Shown piece after piece: positions 1 to 5,830 of a stretch of DNA of 12,042 bases. Below the pieces are notes generated by a model, which saw only the letters and a list, made by a program, of their open reading frames with translations, was not told the DNA's origin and ran no database searches. The stretch is from Oscillospiraceae bacterium (lineage in GTDB: Bacteria; Bacillota; Clostridia; Oscillospirales; Ruminococcaceae): contig JAIDPG010000101.1 of the NCBI GenBank assembly GCA_029062865.1, positions 1 through 12,042 on the forward strand, in the 5' to 3' direction. The translations under genes were made by a program, and so were the position numbers. The stretch's first letter is position 1. Every line of letters starts with the position of its first letter.

Positions 1-1
1 G

Positions 2-190
2 CTGATAAAGATGCTCGCGCCGTTTGAGACGCTCAACCAGCCCGACGACAACGAGCGCTTCCTGCTCGCGCTGAAGCCGCTTCTCCGCGAGGAAAACCGC
101 GCGAAGATCGACTCGGCGATACGCTTGATGAAGCTGTTTTCGCTGCTGCCGCTTATCAAGGACAGTGGCATTTTCGGCAAGCTGATGTAA
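2..190 (+). CDS. 3' end of an unrecognised protein (partial)
   Basis: An open frame enters from the left edge and ends at TAA (188-190), giving the last 62 residues of a protein whose start lies outside the window. The visible part begins LIKMLAPFETLNQPDDNERF and reads as two or three amphipathic helices rich in Leu, Lys, Arg and Glu. It contains a LKPLLREENRAKIDSAIRL stretch and ends with the hydrophobic LPLIKDSGIFGKLM. I see no catalytic motif, Cys cluster or signal sequence. Codon use (many GCG, CTG, CGC) matches the neighbouring genes, so the frame is probably real. The next small gene starts about 88 bp downstream on the same strand with no clear terminator between, so the two may be co-transcribed. 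No function is assigned. Confidence 0.6.
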   Translation: MIKMLAPFETLNQPDDNERFLLALKPLLREENRAKIDSAIRLMKLFSLLPLIKDSGIFGKLM

Positions 191-277
191 ACTTGACCGC
201 GTTTTCCCCGTCGCAGGTGTGAACACACAAAAAACAGTAATTTGAAAAATGAGTTTTCTGAAAAAGGGGGGCTCGCC

Positions 278-544
278 GTGGTTTGGAGCACAACGCAGTC
301 CGCGGAATATTCGCGGGATCTTGACGATAACGAGGACGATCTCCGCGAGGAGCGCAAGCCCCGCTGTGACAAGGCTTGTCTTGACGAGCCTCCGCGCGGG
401 GCTCCGAAATGCCCTCCCAAGCCGCAAGCCCGCGGCTTGCTCGACGACAGCGACACGCTGATAATCCTCGCGCTGATCATGCTGCTGATGCGCGAAAAGG
501 CGGACAGCAAGCTGATTTTCGCGCTGCTGCTCGTGATTTTGTAG
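278..544 (+). CDS. Small protein with acidic/Cys-Pro N-terminus and hydrophobic C-terminus
   Basis: I chose GTG at 278 because a purine-rich ribosome binding site (AAAAAGGGGGG, 261-271) lies at good spacing. An ATG at 242 is in frame but has no such site. The predicted protein is 88 aa. Residues 1-60 are charged and polar, with an acidic run (DLDDNEDDLREE) and a Cys/Pro-rich stretch (CDKACLDEPPRGAPKCPPKP). The last 35 residues start with LLDDSD and then form two hydrophobic segments, TLIILALIMLLM and LIFALLLVIL, separated by REKADSK. This could be a membrane hairpin or a hydrophobic packing segment. Similar tail patterns are, to my recollection, common in small hypothetical proteins of Clostridia, but I cannot name a family. 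It lies between the partial gene on the left and the cysteine T-box operon. Confidence 0.55.
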   Translation: MVWSTTQSAEYSRDLDDNEDDLREERKPRCDKACLDEPPRGAPKCPPKPQARGLLDDSDTLIILALIMLLMREKADSKLIFALLLVIL

Positions 545-611
545 CCAAGAGAATTGTACAAATTGCACAAAGTATTTAAATCGGAGCGCCGCAGATTAGC
601 GGAATTCACCA

Positions 612-640
612 TTGAAAAATGCTTGGAAATGTGTTATAAT
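612..640 (+). promoter_or_regulatory. Vegetative (sigma-A type) promoter of cysE-cysS
   Basis: The -35 box TTGAAA (612-617) and the -10 box TATAAT (635-640) are separated by 17 bp, and a TG at 632-633 gives an extended -10 element. Transcription should start near 647-650, just before the first hairpin of the T-box leader. The surrounding DNA is AT-rich in contrast with the flanking genes. This is a near-consensus housekeeping promoter, and the main control is expected from the leader downstream. Confidence 0.85.
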
Positions 641-647
641 ATTATAT

Positions 648-973
648 ATTTAATTTAATGGGATTTTTCCCGCCGCAGTCGGGAAAAACCAAGAGCAAAG
701 ACGACAACAGTCAGAGTACCCGAAACGGCAATGCCCAGAGAGCCGCGCGGTTGGTGGAAGCGCGGAGATTACGCTCGGAGAAGTGCGGCTGTTTATCCCT
801 CGCTGTCGGCGAGAGGACAAGTCGGCGCGGGGAAATCCAGTATCCGCGCACGTTTTCCGCGTTAAGGAGCAATGAGGGCGGTATTAAAAAATACCTCCGA
901 AGCGAAGTGGAACAGCGTTTTGAACGCCTTCGCGCTTACCGTAATTTAACGGAGCGCGTGGGCTTTTTGTTTT
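648..973 (+). ncRNA. T-box leader responding to tRNA-Cys (cysE-cysS)
   Basis: This leader binds uncharged tRNA-Cys and then allows transcription into cysE-cysS. The stem I base pairs ACAG (707-710) with CUGU (789-792). The specifier loop has AGAGUA (713-718) on one side and the specifier UGC (784-786, Cys) on the other, closed by CCGA (720-723) with UCGG (775-778). The distal hairpin is CCGCGC (743-748) with GCGCGG (760-765) around GGUUGGUGGAA. Stem II is CUCGC (799-803) with GCGAG (809-813). A IIA/B pseudoknot combines GCGCGG (825-830)/CCGCGC (844-849) with GGAAA (831-835)/UUUCC (854-858). Stem III is GGUAUU (880-885) with AAUACC (890-895). The antiterminator is GCGAAG (902-907), a seven-base bulge UGGAACA (908-914), GCGUU (915-919) with AACGC (923-927), and CUUCGC (928-933). 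UGGA complements the UCCA end of tRNA-Cys. The leader frame is open up to cysE, so it can be mistaken for coding sequence. Confidence 0.93.
926..973 (+). terminator. Intrinsic terminator of the Cys T-box
   Basis: The hairpin pairs GCC (926-928) with GGC (961-963), CGCGCU (931-936) with AGCGCG (953-958), and CCGU (939-942) with ACGG (949-952), around loop AAUUUA. A U-tract follows at 964-973. Bases 926-933 also form the 3' arm of the antiterminator, so the two structures exclude each other as expected for T-box attenuation. The cysE ribosome binding site begins only a few bases after the U-tract. Confidence 0.92.
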
Positions 974-987
974 ATCCGGAGGAAAAT

Positions 988-1653
988 ATGTTTGATAAGT
1001 TAAGGGCGGAGATCGCTTCGATAAAGGCGCGAGACCCCGCGGTGCGCTCGACGTGGGAGGTGCTTTTTCTGTACCCGTCGCTGAGGGCGCTCAGGAGCTA
1101 CCGTACGGCGCACTGGTTCCACACGCACGGGCACAAGTTCATCGCGCGGTGGATCTCCCAGCGCGCGAGGCACAAGACGGGCATTGAAATTCACCCCGGC
1201 GCGAAGATCGGCAAGGGCTTGTTTATCGACCACGGCGCGGGCGTTGTCATCGGCGAAACGACCGAGATCGGCGACAACTGCACGCTTTATCAGAACGTCA
1301 CGCTCGGCGGCACCGGCAAGGACATAGGTAAGCGCCACCCGACGCTTGGGAACAACGTAATGGTCGGCGCGGGCGCGAGAGTTCTCGGGCCGTTCAAGAT
1401 CGGCGACAACTCCAAGATCGCGGCGAACGCCGTGGTGCTGGAGGAAGTCCCGCCGAACTGCACCGCCGTCGGCGTTCCCGCGAGGATCGTCCGCCGCGAC
1501 GGCGTTCGCGTAAACAACGCCGATCTAGACCAGATACACATTCCCGACCCAGTAAGCCAGCTTATCTGCGAGCAGCAGGTTCACATCGACAGGCTGACGA
1601 AAGAGCTGAACGAGCTTAGAGAAGATATACGGAAGCTTAAGGAGGAAAAATAA
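988..1653 (+). CDS. cysE: Serine O-acetyltransferase
   Basis: CysE transfers an acetyl group from acetyl-CoA to L-serine, giving O-acetylserine, the precursor that cysteine synthase converts to cysteine in the cytosol. The 221-aa protein has the expected order: an alpha-helical N-terminal part (1-62), then a left-handed parallel beta-helix made of hexapeptide repeats (about 63-170). It carries EIHPGAKIG (67-75) and IDHGAGVVIGE (80-90), where His82 matches the catalytic His of the family and Glu67 sits where many enzymes have Asp. It also has the LGGTGK (106-111), RHP (116-118) and GVPARIV (162-168) signatures. A coiled-coil-like tail (about 185-221) follows. The start at 988 is set by GGAGG (978-983); the frame is open back to an ATG at 658, but that region is T-box RNA. 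The stop overlaps the cysS start (TAATG). Confidence 0.97.
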   Translation: MFDKLRAEIASIKARDPAVRSTWEVLFLYPSLRALRSYRTAHWFHTHGHKFIARWISQRARHKTGIEIHPGAKIGKGLFIDHGAGVVIGETTEIGDNCTLYQNVTLGGTGKDIGKRHPTLGNNVMVGAGARVLGPFKIGDNSKIAANAVVLEEVPPNCTAVGVPARIVRRDGVRVNNADLDQIHIPDPVSQLICEQQVHIDRLTKELNELREDIRKLKEEK

Positions 1654-3044
1654 TGCAGATCTACAACACAATGACGCGCAAAAAAGAGGAATTAAAGCCG
1701 ATAACCGAGAATACGGTGAAAATTTATTGCTGCGGGCCGACGGTCTACAACCTCATTCACATCGGCAACGCCCGCGCTCTCTGCGTTTTTGACACGCTTC
1801 GGCGTTATCTCGAGTTCCGCGGGAACAAGGTCTTTTACGTGCAGAACTTCACCGACGTGGACGACAAGATAATCAAAAAAGCCAACGAGCTCGGGAAAAC
1901 CGCGCTTGAGGTCTCGGAGAACGCGATAAAGGAATACTTCATCGACGCGGACGGTCTGAACGTCCGCCGCGCCGACGTTCACCCGAAGGTCACCGAGAAT
2001 ATGGACATCATCATCGACATTGTGAAAACGCTTGTCGACAAGGGTTTCGCTTATGAAGCGGACGGCGACGTTTATTTTGACGTGGGAAAATTCCCCGAAT
2101 ACGGCAAGCTCTCGCACCAGCCGCTTGACGATCTCAAGGCGGGAGCGAGAATAGAGGTCGGCGAAAAGAAGCGCGATCCTATGGATTTCGCGGTATGGAA
2201 AGCCGCAAAGCCCGGCGAGCCGTACTGGGATTCGCCGTTCGGCAAGGGCAGACCCGGCTGGCATATCGAGTGCTCGGCGATGAGCAGGCACTACATCGGC
2301 GACACGATCGACATTCACGGCGGCGGCGCGGATCTTATCTTCCCGCACCACGAGAATGAGATCGCCCAGAGCGAGTGCGCGACGGGCTGCGCCCTCGCGA
2401 ACATCTGGATGCACAACGGGATGCTCAACGTTGACAACAAAAAAATGTCGAAATCCGCGGGGAATTTCTTCCTTGTCCGCGATATGGCGGCGAAGTTCGG
2501 ATACGAGCCTATCCGCTTTATGCTGCTCTCCGTTCAATACAGAGGTCAGCTGAATTACACCGTGGAGGTAATCGAAAGCTGCAAGGCGGCGCTGGAGCGG
2601 CTCTACAACTGCCGCGACGCGATGAAGCGCGTTCTCGCTTCCGCAAAGGACGGCGAGGCTTCGGCGGGCACACTTGAGATCACGAAAAAGGCTCGCGAGG
2701 AGTTCATAACCGCAATGGACGACGACCTTAACACCGCGGACGGCATCGCGGCGGTTTTCGAGCTCGTCCGCAGGATAAATACCGCGCTTTCCGACCCGAA
2801 CGTCACAAAAGGAGATGTTTCCGCTTATCTTGATGAATTTTCGGGATTGACAAACGTACTCGGTTTGTTGTATAATAAGAATGACGACGAGATCCCCGCG
2901 GAGATAACCGAGCTTATAGAGCAGCGGAAAGCCGCCCGCAAAGCAAAGGATTTTCAACTCGCAGACGCGCTCCGCGATAAAATCACCGAAATGGGATATA
3001 TCGTAGAGGAAACGCGTCAGGGAACTGTTGTTAAAAAGGCGTAA
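1653..3044 (+). CDS. cysS: Cysteinyl-tRNA synthetase
   Basis: This class I aminoacyl-tRNA synthetase activates cysteine with ATP and loads it on tRNA-Cys in the cytosol. At 463 aa it has the normal family length. It shows the N-terminal CCGPTVYN (26-33) with zinc ligand Cys27, the HIGN signature (36-39), the WHIECSAM block (203-210, zinc ligand Cys207), the PHHENE block (231-236, further zinc ligands) and KMSKS (264-268). A helical C-terminal tRNA-binding part follows, ending in the usual small domain (RKAKDFQLADALRD region). The ATG overlaps the cysE stop by one base and GGAGGA (1641-1646) is the ribosome binding site, so both genes share the tRNA-Cys T-box. Cysteine production and charging are thus set by the same tRNA signal. 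An AT-rich stretch at 2847-2876 inside the gene looks like a promoter. Confidence 0.98.
   Translation: MQIYNTMTRKKEELKPITENTVKIYCCGPTVYNLIHIGNARALCVFDTLRRYLEFRGNKVFYVQNFTDVDDKIIKKANELGKTALEVSENAIKEYFIDADGLNVRRADVHPKVTENMDIIIDIVKTLVDKGFAYEADGDVYFDVGKFPEYGKLSHQPLDDLKAGARIEVGEKKRDPMDFAVWKAAKPGEPYWDSPFGKGRPGWHIECSAMSRHYIGDTIDIHGGGADLIFPHHENEIAQSECATGCALANIWMHNGMLNVDNKKMSKSAGNFFLVRDMAAKFGYEPIRFMLLSVQYRGQLNYTVEVIESCKAALERLYNCRDAMKRVLASAKDGEASAGTLEITKKAREEFITAMDDDLNTADGIAAVFELVRRINTALSDPNVTKGDVSAYLDEFSGLTNVLGLLYNKNDDEIPAEITELIEQRKAARKAKDFQLADALRDKITEMGYIVEETRQGTVVKKA
2847..2876 (+). promoter_or_regulatory. Candidate internal promoter within cysS, reading toward the cyclophilin genes
   Basis: TTGACA (2847-2852) and TATAAT (2871-2876) are both perfect matches to the sigma-A consensus, separated by 18 bp. 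They lie in the cysS coding frame, which here uses locally AT-rich codons (TTG, GTA, TAT, AAT) unlike the rest of the gene. Transcription would start near 2883 and run through the palindromic element into the three lipoprotein genes. This would let them be expressed when the T-box is terminated. That it acts as a promoter is inference from sequence match only. Confidence 0.55.
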
Positions 3045-3056
3045 GCAGCAGTCAAC

Positions 3057-3195
3057 ACAAGGGCGGCGCATTATATGCGCGTAATAAAACAGTATGCCTG
3101 CCGGGGTGCCGTGTCGCGAAAAAAGCGCCTGCAAAGGTGCAGGGAGCGAAGCGACCGGAGCCTTTGCAGGCGGCTAGCGCGCGCTTTTTCGCGAC
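3057..3195 (+). repeat. Composite palindromic element, copy A (before the first cyclophilin gene)
   Basis: This copy begins with the motif ACAAGGGCGGCGCATTA (3057-3073), whose end overlaps a small hairpin GCGCAT-TAT-ATGCGC (3066-3080). The main part is a nested palindrome. The outer arms GTCGCGAAAAA (3113-3123) and TTTTTCGCGAC (3185-3195) are perfect complements. The inner arms CGCCTGCAAAGG (3126-3137) and CCTTTGCAGGCG (3161-3172) are also perfect complements. The inner loop contains GGGAGCGAAGCGACCGG, and GGCTAGCGCGCG separates the inner and outer 3' arms. A related copy lies at 11539-11628 on the other strand. About 25 bp follow before the TTG start of the lipoprotein gene. It could be a REP/MITE-like repeat or a leader RNA structure. 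The T5 run sits inside the outer arm, so it is not a standard terminator. Confidence 0.8.
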
Positions 3196-3220
3196 TTTAA
3201 AATAAGAAAGGATAATAAAA

Positions 3221-4078
3221 TTGAAAAAGATAATAGCCGCAATTCTCGCGGCGGCGTTTACGCTTTCGCTGTCAGGCTGCAAAAGCAAAGAGCCCGAGCC
3301 CGAAAACGGTATGATGAGCTACGACTTCACGCAGATGAACACGGATTATATCCAGCTCAAAGCCCCGTCGGCGGGAGATAAGATAGCGATAATCGACACG
3401 GACTTCGGGGAAATTCGCGTCGTGCTTTACGAGCAGTACGCCCCGAACACCGTCCGCAATTTCATCGAAAAAGCCGGTGCGGGCGTTTATAACGATACGC
3501 CCGTAAAGGGCGTGAAGCGCGGTATGTATTTTCTGACGGGCGGCTTTGAGGACAAAAAGGGCAGATACCTCGGCAGAGAGAACGACGACGAGCTTATCGA
3601 CAACGAGTATTGCGTCGATCTGTGGCCTTTTGCTGGGGCGCTTTTGAGCTACTCCGAAAAGTCGGGCAAAAGCGACGCGCGGTGGGTTGTGATCAACAAC
3701 GACGATGAGACGCTCACCGAGGAAGCGATAATCGAGCTTAAGGAAAGCGCGAAGGATATGGAGGACGAAACAGTCCGCGAGAAAATGATGACGATGTTCG
3801 ACAAGTTTTACGAGGTCGGCGGGGTGTTTGAATACGCGGGCGAGTATACCGTTTTCGGGCAGACGTATCTCGGAATGGACGTTGTGCGGAAGCTGACGAT
3901 GATCTCCGCGAACGATAAAGACGAGGCGGCGGACGTTGTGATGATCAGATCCGTCACTATCTCGGAATTCAAGGACGGCGACAAAACGGACGAGTATCCG
4001 AGACCGCCGCTTCACGATAAGCCCGCGGGCAGTGGCTTAAGTGAATCCGCAGAGTCGAAAGGAGCGGAGCAAAAATGA
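3221..4078 (+). CDS. Cyclophilin-like lipoprotein, degenerate active site
   Basis: The 285-aa protein starts at TTG (3221) behind GAAAGGAT (3206-3213). It has a lipoprotein signal peptide with lipobox LSGC (17-20), so it should be anchored by Cys20 on the outer face of the membrane. Residues about 53-250 resemble a cyclophilin-type peptidyl-prolyl isomerase: KIAIIDTDFGEIRVVLYEQY (54-73), PNTVRNFIE, and the late strand block YTVFGQTYLGMDVV (209-222). A charged helical insert (about 160-200) lies before that block. The catalytic segment is altered: where cyclophilins have His-Arg-Val and Phe-Met-x-Gln-Gly-Gly, this protein has KGVKRGMYFLTGG (96-108), so the catalytic Arg and Gln are missing. 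It may act as a chaperone or binding protein rather than an enzyme. Its stop overlaps the next start. Confidence 0.85.
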   Translation: MKKIIAAILAAAFTLSLSGCKSKEPEPENGMMSYDFTQMNTDYIQLKAPSAGDKIAIIDTDFGEIRVVLYEQYAPNTVRNFIEKAGAGVYNDTPVKGVKRGMYFLTGGFEDKKGRYLGRENDDELIDNEYCVDLWPFAGALLSYSEKSGKSDARWVVINNDDETLTEEAIIELKESAKDMEDETVREKMMTMFDKFYEVGGVFEYAGEYTVFGQTYLGMDVVRKLTMISANDKDEAADVVMIRSVTISEFKDGDKTDEYPRPPLHDKPAGSGLSESAESKGAEQK

Positions 4079-4941
4079 TGAAGAAAATCTGCGCCGCGCT
4101 GTTGTGCGGAGCAATGGCAATAACGCTTACGGGCTGCAGCGGCAAGCGCTATAACGTAAAAAGCAGCAAGCCCGCCGTGATCGACGGCTTTGACGGAAAC
4201 GTCGTTGACGTCTCCCCAAAGAGCGGGGATCTTATCGCGACGTTCGAGATAGAGGGCTTTGGCGAGATAAAGGCGGTGCTTTTCCCGAAGGCGGCGCCGG
4301 TGGGAGTGGAAAACTTCCAAAAGCTCTGTGATTCGGGGTATTATGAGGGGCTTAAGATCCACCGCGTTCGGGAAAACTTTATGTTTCAGGGCGGCTCGCT
4401 TAACGGCGACGGCACGGGCGGCGACGCAATGGTGAACGGCGGGGAATTCGATATAGAAACCGCGCAGAACGCCCGGCATTATTACGGCGCGCTTTGCTAC
4501 GCCAACGCCGCGGGGAAGAATTCGACGCAGTTTTACATCGTGAATTCCAAAGCTCCGCAGACTATTGACACGTCGGACACGGAAAGAATAACGAACAGCA
4601 TCAATCTCCGGCTGGACGAGCTCACCGCGAACGCCAAGAATTTAACCGATTACCAGATAACCAATAATCTCCACGAGATACAGTACGACCAGAACACGCT
4701 CGACTTCAAGAACTACGCGACGGACGAGGTGAAGGCGCGTTATCGGGAGGTTGGCGGCTACGCGCCGCTTGACGGGAACTACACGGTTTTCGGGCAGGTT
4801 TACAAGGGCTTTGACGTTGTGGACGCGATCTCGGCTGTGGAGGTCGAGGATAACGGCAGAGGCGAGAAAAGCAGCCCCGTCGAGGATATTATAATCAATA
4901 AAGTGACCGTTTCGATTTTTTTGGATAAAGCGAGGTATTGA
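4075..4941 (+). CDS. Cyclophilin-type peptidyl-prolyl isomerase lipoprotein
   Basis: This is the member of the trio expected to be catalytic, speeding cis-trans isomerisation of prolyl bonds in exported proteins. The signal peptide has lipobox LTGC (18-21). The cyclophilin core begins near residue 52 and includes GFGEIKAVLFPKAAPVGVEN. The catalytic segment HRVRENFMFQGG (96-107) keeps Arg97, Phe102 and Gln105, corresponding to CypA Arg55, Phe60 and Gln63. GDGTGG (111-116) and STQFYIVNSK (150-159) follow, with Tyr154 at the position of CypA Phe113. An insert of roughly 70 residues (about 162-230) replaces the short loop of classical cyclophilins before the YTVFGQVYKGFDVVDAI block. The start ATG overlaps the previous stop (ATGA) behind GGAGCGGAGC; an ATG one codon later is equally usable. 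Its stop lies just before the third gene's start. Confidence 0.9.
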   Translation: MMKKICAALLCGAMAITLTGCSGKRYNVKSSKPAVIDGFDGNVVDVSPKSGDLIATFEIEGFGEIKAVLFPKAAPVGVENFQKLCDSGYYEGLKIHRVRENFMFQGGSLNGDGTGGDAMVNGGEFDIETAQNARHYYGALCYANAAGKNSTQFYIVNSKAPQTIDTSDTERITNSINLRLDELTANAKNLTDYQITNNLHEIQYDQNTLDFKNYATDEVKARYREVGGYAPLDGNYTVFGQVYKGFDVVDAISAVEVEDNGRGEKSSPVEDIIINKVTVSIFLDKARY

Positions 4942-4943
4942 AA

Positions 4944-5795
4944 ATGAGACTGAAAAAAATCAAGAACATTGTTTTGAGCTGCCTGCTTGCGGCGGGCTGT
5001 ATGCTTAGCCTTACGGCGTGCGGCAAAGCTCCCGCGGGCAACGTCGCGGAGGAAATTACGCTTGCCGACGGCGACAAGATAGCCGATATCGTTATCGAGG
5101 ATTACGGCACGATCTCCGTCAAGCTTTTCCCCGATTTAGCTCCGAACGCGGTGGATAACTTTATCAAGCTTGCCGAGAGCGGCTATTACGACGGGTTGAA
5201 AATTCACTACGTCGCAAAGGATGAGTGCATCAGAGGCGGCTCGCTGAACGGCGACGGCACTGGCGGCACGGCGCTTATCAACGACGACGGGCAGTTCGGT
5301 GTGGAGACCCACGAAGACGCGCGGAACTTCTACGGCGCGGTGGGCTATGTCGCGGATCAGTACGGCTACAACACGACGACGTTCTATATGGTGAACAACA
5401 AGAAGGTTGATGATATTACGAAGTATTCCGCGGATCTGATCAAAAACGAGGCGACGCTCTACGCCGACCAGAAGGAGAGCCTTGAAGAGGGCGACCCGCT
5501 GCTTGAGTATCTGACCTATCAGGAGACTTATTACACCAACCTCGCGGATATGATAGGCAAAGCGTCCGACGACGTTGTGAAGAAATACGCCGAAAAGGGC
5601 GGCAACCCGCTCTGGGACGGCGGCTTCACGGTATTCGGGCAGATCTACGCGGGCTTTGACGTGCTCGACAAGCTCTCGGGCGTTGATGTGGTAATGGGCA
5701 GAGAGGGCAACAAAACCAAGCCCAAGACGGACATCATCATCGAAAGTGTGACGATCATCGAATACAAAACTCCCGAAGAAGCAGCAGAAAGCTAA
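4944..5795 (+). CDS. Cyclophilin-like lipoprotein, catalytic residues replaced
   Basis: I place the start at ATG 4944, eight bases after GCGAGG; an in-frame TTG at 4938 is too close to that site. The 283-aa product has a signal peptide with lipobox LTAC (23-26). The cyclophilin core is clear (IVIEDYGTISVKLFPDLAPN, GGSLNGDGTGG, TTTFYMVNNKK, and the final FTVFGQIYAGFDVLDKLSG) and is close to the preceding protein. All three classical catalytic positions are changed: IHYVAKDECIRGG has Tyr89, Glu94 and Arg97 where the neighbour has Arg, Phe and Gln. The helical insert before the last strand block is kept. It is probably a non-enzymatic or altered-specificity paralogue from tandem duplication. A strong terminator follows the stop within a few bases, marking the operon end. 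Confidence 0.87.
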   Translation: MRLKKIKNIVLSCLLAAGCMLSLTACGKAPAGNVAEEITLADGDKIADIVIEDYGTISVKLFPDLAPNAVDNFIKLAESGYYDGLKIHYVAKDECIRGGSLNGDGTGGTALINDDGQFGVETHEDARNFYGAVGYVADQYGYNTTTFYMVNNKKVDDITKYSADLIKNEATLYADQKESLEEGDPLLEYLTYQETYYTNLADMIGKASDDVVKKYAEKGGNPLWDGGFTVFGQIYAGFDVLDKLSGVDVVMGREGNKTKPKTDIIIESVTIIEYKTPEEAAES

Positions 5796-5800
5796 ATAAA

Positions 5801-5827
5801 ATCCCCCGCCTCCGGCGGGGGATTTTT
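5801..5827. terminator. Shared intrinsic terminator between convergent operons
   Basis: A perfect 10-bp stem, ATCCCCCGCC (5801-5810) with GGCGGGGGAT (5814-5823) around TCC, is followed by T5 (5823-5827) on the plus strand. On the minus strand the same hairpin is followed by TTTTATTTA. It lies 5 bp after the third lipoprotein gene and just after the end of the ANTAR gene on the opposite strand, so it probably ends transcription from both sides. Confidence 0.93.
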
Positions 5828-5830
5828 GAT

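Noticed and set aside
545..600. Possible operator from near repeats TTGTACAA and TTGCACAA
   Set aside because: The units are short, AT-rich and not clearly linked to the promoter; chance is a sufficient explanation.
874..900. GAGGGCGGTATT region as the T-box acceptor-binding sequence
   Set aside because: It resembles the T-box consensus at first sight but lacks UGG in a seven-base bulge and forms a simple hairpin (stem III). The 902-933 structure has the correct UGGA bulge, helices and overlap with the terminator.
1692..3134. Long 480-aa open frame on the minus strand opposite cysS
   Set aside because: It is antisense to a clear cysS, has no family motif and results from GC-rich codon structure.
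3113..3195. Copy A palindrome as an ordinary terminator after cysS
   Set aside because: The T5 run is part of the outer pairing arm and is separated from the inner stem by about 12 nt, and a related copy lies within a 5' leader, so a plain terminator does not explain it.
3272..4015. 247-aa minus-strand frame opposite the first cyclophilin-like gene
   Set aside because: It is a shadow of a well supported gene with signal peptide and ribosome binding site on the other strand.
4938..4943. TTG at 4938 as start of the third cyclophilin-like gene
   Set aside because: It is only about two bases from the GCGAGG ribosome binding site, while ATG at 4944 has normal spacing.
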